From Gammaproteobacteria bacterium (GTDB taxonomy: Bacteria > Pseudomonadota > Gammaproteobacteria > Poriferisulfidales > Poriferisulfidaceae), in the NCBI GenBank assembly GCA_028819565.1, contig JAPPLD010000016.1, positions 1-48,350 of the forward strand: 48,350 nucleotides of DNA, written 5' to 3'. Position 1 is the first letter of the stretch. Every line of letters starts with the position of its first letter. A program made the translations under genes and the position numbers. The notes under the pieces are model-generated. The model searched no databases. It saw only the letters and a program-made list of their open reading frames with translations, and was not told where the DNA came from. Shown piece by piece: positions 43,578-48,350 of the stretch.

Positions 43578-44429
43578 ATGGCATCAGCCAAGAAATCTGG
43601 AAGATCGACCGAAGCGCCAAAAAAACGCTTTGGCAGACTGCTCGCCGATTTCGTAGCAGAATTGGGCCCGCAAATTGTGACAGAAAGCGGAGAGTGGGTT
43701 GTCAAGGGATTTATTGACACGGACCAACGCATCTATATGGTCTCATCGGACACAAAATTAATCTCGAAGATATTGGAAATTCATCTCCTTCCACATTTGT
43801 TTTATTTTGCCAAGATACACGACTACGAAATGATGTTGGCAGACCATCAAAACTACTATCCCGACATTACCTTCATCGAAGATACTGGCGTTAAGTTTGC
43901 TCTTGATTTCAAAACCTCATACAGGCTCCCCAACAATCCAGAACACTGCAATGGTTTCACCCTTGGCTCACATGGAGAGTATTTCATCGATAGGCTCAGC
44001 ACCAAAAACATTCAGTTCCCATATAGCGAATATTCTGGTCATTTTTGCCTGGGCATTATCTACAATCGCCAAGAAGAACAAGATGCAGAAAGGCCTGAGC
44101 GTTACCCAATTGTGGAGATTGATTCAATCGGATCGGCAATTCGGGATCTTGAACTTTTCGTGGTGGAAAAATGGCGCATTGCGAGCGATAAAAGGGGAAG
44201 CGGAAACACAGCAAATATTGGCAGTATCAAACATATCGGAGACATGAAAGCTGGAAAAGGCATGTTTCACAAACTGGGGGAGAAATGGTTTGATGATTAT
44301 TGGGTGAACTATGGGAAAATCACGAGTGAAAGTGACCAACCAATCAAGTCACTCAAGGATTTTGTTAAATATAGAGGAGGCGACCTTTCTAAAGTGGTAG
44401 AAAAACATCCGCCAAATAGAAAAAAATGA
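43578..44429 (+). CDS. Type II restriction endonuclease of the EcoRV family
   Basis: This 283-residue protein aligns by eye along most of EcoRV. QNYYPDITFIEDTGVKFALD resembles the EcoRV segment QNHYPDFTLYK...IAIDIKT and supplies the catalytic D96, D110 and K112 (D74, D90 and K92 in EcoRV). The recognition loop GSGNTANIGSI (207-217) matches EcoRV GSGNTTNIGSI, with T187 changed to alanine. YGSDTK-like SSDTKLISKILE and the C-terminal WFDDYWVNYGK also match. Predicted target GATATC with a blunt cut is inference from this similarity. It has about 25 extra N-terminal residues. The ATG at 43578 is chosen over a TTG at 43566. The gene is far more AT-rich than its neighbours and overlaps the methylase by 4 bases (ATGA). 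Confidence 0.93.
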   Translation: MASAKKSGRSTEAPKKRFGRLLADFVAELGPQIVTESGEWVVKGFIDTDQRIYMVSSDTKLISKILEIHLLPHLFYFAKIHDYEMMLADHQNYYPDITFIEDTGVKFALDFKTSYRLPNNPEHCNGFTLGSHGEYFIDRLSTKNIQFPYSEYSGHFCLGIIYNRQEEQDAERPERYPIVEIDSIGSAIRDLELFVVEKWRIASDKRGSGNTANIGSIKHIGDMKAGKGMFHKLGEKWFDDYWVNYGKITSESDQPIKSLKDFVKYRGGDLSKVVEKHPPNRKK

Positions 44430-45337
44430 GTACAGTCAAAGTTCCTCCAATCAAGTCACAGGGCATTAAAACAAAACTTGTGCCGTGGATTCGTGAGGCT
44501 TTGGACTGGGATGGAAAAGGCACATGGGTTGAACCATTCATGGGAACCGGTGTGGTTGGTTTTAATGTGGCACCCAAGCAAGCTTTATTCTGCGACACTA
44601 ACCCTCATCTGATTACGTTTTATCAAGCAGTCAAAAAGCACTCCATAACCCCGCCCATTGCCAAAGCATACCTCGAAGAAGAAGGCAAACATATGAAAGA
44701 GATGGGGGGTGAACATTACTATCGCATACGAGAAAGGTTTAACAACAAGAATGACCCACTGGATTTCCTTTTCTTGAATCGATCTTGTTTTAACGGGATG
44801 ATCCGTTTCAATGGGAAAGGTAAATTCAACGTGCCATGGGGCCACAAATCTAACCGCTTTGCCAAAGCTTACATAACCAAAATTATCAACCAAATTAGGT
44901 GGGTTCAGGAACTCATGGACAACTCCGATTGGAGATTTGAAGTGTGTTCTTTTGAGTCCGCGATCCACAGAGCTTCTGCAAATGATTTTATTTACTGCGA
45001 CCCCCCTTATATAGATCGCCATACCGATTACTACAACGGATGGGAAGAAGAACAAGAAAAGCGGCTATTCGTTACACTGCGTGCATCTGATGCGAAATTT
45101 CTCTTGTCAACATGGCACAGTAATAAATACCGAGAAAATCCATATATTGCCGACTTATGGTCCGAGTTTCGTGTGCTCACCAAAGATCACTTCTATCACG
45201 TTGGAGCATCTGAAAGAAATCGTAATTCGGTAAAGGAGGCGCTTATCGCGAATTATGTAACCCATGCTGAAGAATTCCAGGGGGCTGATCGTTCCATGTC
45301 TGACCATTTAATTTCAAATACGCATGTGGGAGCATAA
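44426..45337 (+). CDS. DNA adenine-N6 methyltransferase of the M.EcoRV/Dam family
   Basis: This 303-residue class alpha (D12) methyltransferase is closely similar to M.EcoRV: the start VPPIKSQGIKTKLVP, the SAM motif VEPFMGTGVVGFNVAPK (35-51), FLFLNRSCFNGMIRFNGKG (114-132), RFAKAYITKI and the catalytic DPPY (192-195) in YCDPPYIDRHTDYYNGW. It should methylate adenine in the site cut by the adjacent nuclease, so protecting host DNA. The ATGA overlap with the nuclease stop couples their synthesis. The C-terminus (HVGASERNRNSVKEALIANY) also matches M.EcoRV. Base use is AT-rich like the nuclease gene, and the PuuD-like gene after it is not. Confidence 0.95.
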   Translation: MSTVKVPPIKSQGIKTKLVPWIREALDWDGKGTWVEPFMGTGVVGFNVAPKQALFCDTNPHLITFYQAVKKHSITPPIAKAYLEEEGKHMKEMGGEHYYRIRERFNNKNDPLDFLFLNRSCFNGMIRFNGKGKFNVPWGHKSNRFAKAYITKIINQIRWVQELMDNSDWRFEVCSFESAIHRASANDFIYCDPPYIDRHTDYYNGWEEEQEKRLFVTLRASDAKFLLSTWHSNKYRENPYIADLWSEFRVLTKDHFYHVGASERNRNSVKEALIANYVTHAEEFQGADRSMSDHLISNTHVGA

Positions 45338-45458
45338 AAGTATGACTTTTTTCTAAAGAAAGATTTGTTCCATACATATCAAGGCTTTAGATCGACGCCC
45401 TGCGCAACCCAAACTTTGCTACAATTCACCTGACAGTGATGTCGCAGGAGACGTCCCC

Positions 45459-46046
45459 ATGAAAAACCCTCTGACTTCCGTCAAAGGCACCCTGATCTCC
45501 GGGCTGGTCCTGGCGGTCGTCTTGGGCTGGCTGGTCGACATGAAGCTCGACCTCAACTGGATTTCGCTGGTTGTCTGGGCGCATGTCTTCGTTGGCATTA
45601 TCTGGATCGGATTGCTGTACTACTTCAATTTCGTACAGATTCCCGGGGTTGCTGCAGCACTCGCAGACAGCGATGGCCCGGGACCCGCGGCCATCAACAA
45701 GTACATTGCCCCAACGGCATTGCTATGGTTCCGCTGGGCGGCACTGCTGACCTGGCTGACCGGCGCAGCCGCACTGGAGATGCTCGGCATCGGCATCGGC
45801 AACGCCTTCTCGCTCGCTAGCCCGAATATTGGCATTGGCGTCTGGCTTGGTACTATAATGCTGCTCAACGTCTGGGGCTTGATCTGGCCCAACCAGAAGA
45901 AGGTGTTGGGCATGGTAGAAGCCACCGACGAGGAAAAGGCGAAAGCCAAGAAGGTTGCTATGCTGGCATCACGGACTAATACGTTACTGTCGATTCCCAT
46001 GTTGATGTCGATGGTATCGTTCGGCCACGGGGGGTTGGCTTTCTAA
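45459..46046 (+). CDS. PuuD-like (urate hydroxylase membrane domain) protein
   Basis: This 195-residue inner-membrane protein has about five hydrophobic helices: near residues 12-25, 36-60 (LVVWAHVFVGIIWIGLLYYF), 85-110, 125-143 and 176-190. WAHVFVGIIWIGLLYYFNFVQ is the signature of the urate-oxidase N-terminal membrane domain, here without the cytochrome-c part found in full-length PuuD. Conserved histidines (WAHVF and FGHGG) could bind haem. AGGAG lies 9 bases before the ATG. It stands alone between the restriction operon and the argDF terminator. Urate metabolism is not supported by neighbours, so the real role is unknown. Confidence 0.85.
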   Translation: MKNPLTSVKGTLISGLVLAVVLGWLVDMKLDLNWISLVVWAHVFVGIIWIGLLYYFNFVQIPGVAAALADSDGPGPAAINKYIAPTALLWFRWAALLTWLTGAAALEMLGIGIGNAFSLASPNIGIGVWLGTIMLLNVWGLIWPNQKKVLGMVEATDEEKAKAKKVAMLASRTNTLLSIPMLMSMVSFGHGGLAF

Positions 46047-46072
46047 ATACCTCGCGACCACCCCCTGTTGAG

Positions 46073-46106
46073 GGCAAGGCGGCAGCTACGGCTGCCGCTT
46101 TGCCTT
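46073..46106 (+). terminator. Hairpin with UACG tetraloop between PuuD-like gene and argD
   Basis: A 14-bp stem (46073-46086 with 46091-46104, one G-T wobble) closes on TACG after a C, a stable UNCG tetraloop in RNA. Only two T residues follow, so termination may be partial. It ends 8 bases before the argD start and could also modulate argD expression. Confidence 0.6.
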
Positions 46107-46113
46107 AACGACT

Positions 46114-47304
46114 ATGCTAGAGACTGACTCCGCCCTGCTTCCCACCTACGCCCGGCTTCCGGTACGCTTCGTGCGCGGGCAAGGGTGTCGGCTGTGGGAC
46201 GAAAACGGCGACGAATACCTTGATGCCGTCGCTGGAATCGCTGTGTGCGCGCTGGGGCACTGCCACCCCGACGTGACTGCGGTCCTGCGCGAACAGGCGG
46301 GCGCTTTGGTCCACACCTCCAACCTTTACCGGATTGAACCGCAAGAAACTCTGGCAAGCCGGCTGACCGAAGCTTCCGGCATGGAACGCGCCTTCTTCTG
46401 CAATTCCGGGGCGGAAGCGAACGAATGCGCGCTGAAGATCGCGAGGCTGCACGCCGCCCGGAAAAACATCACGTCTCCGGAAGTGCTTGTGGTCGAGGGC
46501 GCGTTTCACGGACGTACCCTGATGACACTCAGCGCCTCGTCGGGAGCCCGGGTCCGCGATGGCTTCGCCCCTTACGCCGAAGGTTTCGTGCGGGTCGGCT
46601 TCAATGACCTGCCCATGATGCAGGCCGCCCTTGCCCAGCACCCGAACGCGGTGGCAGTATTGATTGAGCCCATCCAGGGCGAAGGTGGCGTCCGCCCGGT
46701 CGACGACGATTACCTAGTCGGCCTGCGCAAACTGTGCGACGCGCACGACGCGCTGCTGATTCTGGACGAAGTGCAAACCGGAATGGGCCGGACCGGCCGG
46801 CTGTTCGCCTACCAGCATGCCGGCATCCTGCCGGATGTCGTGACGCTTGCCAAGGCACTCGGCAATGGCTATCCTATCGGGGCCTGCCTGACACGGGGGA
46901 CCGCAGCGACCGCCCTGACGGCCGGGCAACACGGCACGACGTTCGGAGGCAGTCACCTCGCCTGCCGGGTCGGGCTTTCGGTTCTTGATGCCCTGGACAA
47001 GGAGCAGCTTCTGGAACGCGCGGAGCAACTGGGGAATACCCTAATGGAACGTTTTCATGCCGCACTGGCGGAATTGCCCGGAATCGAGTCCATTCGCGGC
47101 CGGGGGCTGATGATCGGCATCGAGCTGAGCGAGCCGGTTCCCGATCTCGTTGCGCGGGCCCTGCAGGCGCGCCTGCTCATCAATGTGACCCAAGAACGGG
47201 TGATACGGCTCCTGCCGCCTTTGGTGATGAGCGACGAGGAAGCCGACCTTCTTTGCGAACGCCTGATTCCTCTCTTGGCAGAAACTGCAGGAGGGACGGC
47301 ATGA
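46114..47304 (+). CDS. argD: Acetylornithine aminotransferase
   Basis: ArgD converts N-acetylglutamate semialdehyde to N-acetylornithine using pyridoxal phosphate and may also serve lysine synthesis. The 396 residues show [31 protein letters not shown] (phosphate binding), [25 protein letters not shown] with the cofactor aspartate, and the Schiff-base lysine in [18 protein letters not shown] 46114 lies just after a stable hairpin. The stop overlaps argF by 4 bases (ATGA), so argD and argF are co-translated. argA is on the opposite strand about 8 kb left. Confidence 0.95.
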   Translation: MLETDSALLPTYARLPVRFVRGQGCRLWDENGDEYLDAVAGIAVCALGHCHPDVTAVLREQAGALVHTSNLYRIEPQETLASRLTEASGMERAFFCNSGAEANECALKIARLHAARKNITSPEVLVVEGAFHGRTLMTLSASSGARVRDGFAPYAEGFVRVGFNDLPMMQAALAQHPNAVAVLIEPIQGEGGVRPVDDDYLVGLRKLCDAHDALLILDEVQTGMGRTGRLFAYQHAGILPDVVTLAKALGNGYPIGACLTRGTAATALTAGQHGTTFGGSHLACRVGLSVLDALDKEQLLERAEQLGNTLMERFHAALAELPGIESIRGRGLMIGIELSEPVPDLVARALQARLLINVTQERVIRLLPPLVMSDEEADLLCERLIPLLAETAGGTA

Positions 47305-48203
47305 GCGTGCAGCACTTTCTGAGCCTGATGGACCTGAGCCCGGCCACGCTCGACAGCATCCTTGATCGGGCGGTGGAACTGAAGGAGATGCGCCGGAGCG
47401 GAACCGACTGGGGACTGCTGGCCGGCAAGACCCTGGCCATGGTGTTCGACAAGAACTCGACCCGGACCCGGGTGTCGTTCGAGGCGGGCATGGCCCAGCT
47501 CGGCGGCAGTGCATTGTTCCTGTCCCCGCAATCCACGCAACAGTCACGCGGAGAGCCTGTCGAGGATGCGGCACGGGTGCTGTCCTCAATGGCCGACGCG
47601 ATCATGGTGCGCACCTACGCGCATGAGACGCTGGAGAATTACGCCCAAGCTTCGTCCGTGCCAGTCATCAACGGATTGACCGACCGGCTGCATCCTTGCC
47701 AGCTTCTGGCTGACCTGTTGACGTGGCGGGAGTTGCGTGGCGACATCCGCGGTGCTCAAGTCGCGTTTGTGGGCGACGGCAACAACATGTGTCGCTCGTA
47801 TATCAATGCGGCCCGGCAATTCGGTTTTTCCTTGCGCATCGCCACGCCCGCTAGCTATACGCCCGGCGAGGAGTGGCTGAACTGCGCCCCGGACCAGGTT
47901 CAGTGGCACGAAGATCCGAATGCCGCCGTCGCCGACGCACAGTTGGTTGTCACCGATGTCTGGGCCAGCATGGGACAGGAAGACGAGCACTCCGACCGCT
48001 GCCAAGTGTTCCAGCCCTATCAGGTGAATGCCGAATTGATGGCCCGGGCTGCCCCGGATGCCCTGTTCATGCACTGCCTCCCGGCCCACCGCGGCGAGGA
48101 AGTGACTGCCGAGGTGATCGACGGGCCGCAAAGCGTGGTCTGGCAGGAAGCGGAAAACCGGCTGCACGCGCAAAAGGCCCTGCTGGAATTCCTTCTGGCC
48201 TGA
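47301..48203 (+). CDS. argF: Ornithine carbamoyltransferase
   Basis: ArgF transfers carbamoyl phosphate to ornithine, giving citrulline. The 300-residue protein has the carbamoyl-phosphate loop [11 protein letters not shown] (51-61), the second phosphate-site [24 protein letters not shown] for ornithine, DVWASMGQE and the catalytic [21 protein letters not shown] precedes the ATG at 47301, which lies within the end of argD. The gene is complete and a hairpin follows 29 bases after the stop. Confidence 0.96.
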   Translation: MSVQHFLSLMDLSPATLDSILDRAVELKEMRRSGTDWGLLAGKTLAMVFDKNSTRTRVSFEAGMAQLGGSALFLSPQSTQQSRGEPVEDAARVLSSMADAIMVRTYAHETLENYAQASSVPVINGLTDRLHPCQLLADLLTWRELRGDIRGAQVAFVGDGNNMCRSYINAARQFGFSLRIATPASYTPGEEWLNCAPDQVQWHEDPNAAVADAQLVVTDVWASMGQEDEHSDRCQVFQPYQVNAELMARAAPDALFMHCLPAHRGEEVTAEVIDGPQSVVWQEAENRLHAQKALLEFLLA

Positions 48204-48232
48204 TTTTTCAGTCGATTCCGCGCATTCCAAGA

Positions 48233-48255
48233 CTTTCGGCCACCCGGGCCGAGAG
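48233..48255 (+). terminator. Hairpin after argF, possible terminator
   Basis: CTTTCGGCC (48233-48241) pairs with GGCCGAGAG (48247-48255), including one wobble, around loop ACCCG. No T run follows, so it may be a weak or Rho-assisted terminator or an mRNA end stabiliser. From 48256 to the window end I see no gene. Confidence 0.4.
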
Positions 48256-48350
48256 ACGGAAACCTAAGAAACCCGGTCCTCAGGTCACCGCGGAATGTAC
48301 GGGTTCAAACACATATCGGAATAAGCAGCGGGTCGCGGCAGCAGGAGACT

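Noticed and set aside
48256-48350. Gene start at the right window edge
   Set aside because: No open frame with a plausible start or family pattern is seen in this tail.

Overview
The window looks like chromosomal DNA of a GC-rich gammaproteobacterium. The nnr-tsaE-amidase order, an ArgA-type N-acetylglutamate synthase, Kdo transferase with Kdo kinase, FxsA, PriA and the argD-argF pair all fit that class. I cannot name a genus. Several starts are TTG or GTG, and many genes lack a clear Shine-Dalgarno site. No rRNA, tRNA, CRISPR array or insertion sequence is visible.

Layout. At 1-300 is the rpmB-rpmG end, read leftward. At 651-1321 is a VapBC toxin-antitoxin pair directly in front of thiC (1374-3266). 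At 3355-6932 lie pcm-like, rhodanese, tolC-like and waaA, all rightward. At 7038-12333 sits a two-gene accessory cassette: an AAA_14/DUF4143 ATPase overlapping by 8 bp a 1359-residue NACHT-like STAND NTPase with a C-terminal PD-(D/E)XK-like domain. At 12359-17806 envelope genes resume: a Tat-exported TRAP binding protein coupled to Kdo kinase, an orphan HigA, DUF6165, a GT9 glycosyltransferase and manC. At 17945-26356 are a Tll0287-like haem protein, htpG, nadA, priA, a 504-bp gap with DnaA-box-like sites, an HNH nuclease, hemH and fxsA. At 26403-32328 two paralogous TonB-dependent receptors lie in tandem. At 32452-34105 is hipBA with a clear two-operator promoter. At 34102-43412 are an M14 deacylase, a GCS2 ligase and argA in one overlapping operon, a RibD-C reductase, and the leftward run hyuB-nnr-tsaE-amidase. 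At 43578-45337 is an AT-rich EcoRV-type restriction-modification operon. The window ends with a PuuD-like membrane protein, argD and argF.

How it fits together. The backbone holds cofactor synthesis (thiC, nadA, hemH), LPS core synthesis (waaA, kdkA, GT9, manC), arginine synthesis (argA, argD, argF) and quality control (nnr, htpG, pcm). Accessory modules (VapBC, the DUF4143-NACHT cassette, HigA, HipBA, the EcoRV-like operon) are inserted singly between housekeeping genes, often behind AT-rich promoters.

Most interesting items: the DUF4143-NACHT cassette, as a candidate defence system carrying two nuclease-like motifs with identical spacing; the EcoRV homologue in a co-directional operon without a visible controller gene; PriA lacking all four ligands of one of its two zinc sites; and DnaA-box-like sites beside priA. 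All family assignments come from reading the sequence; no database search was run.
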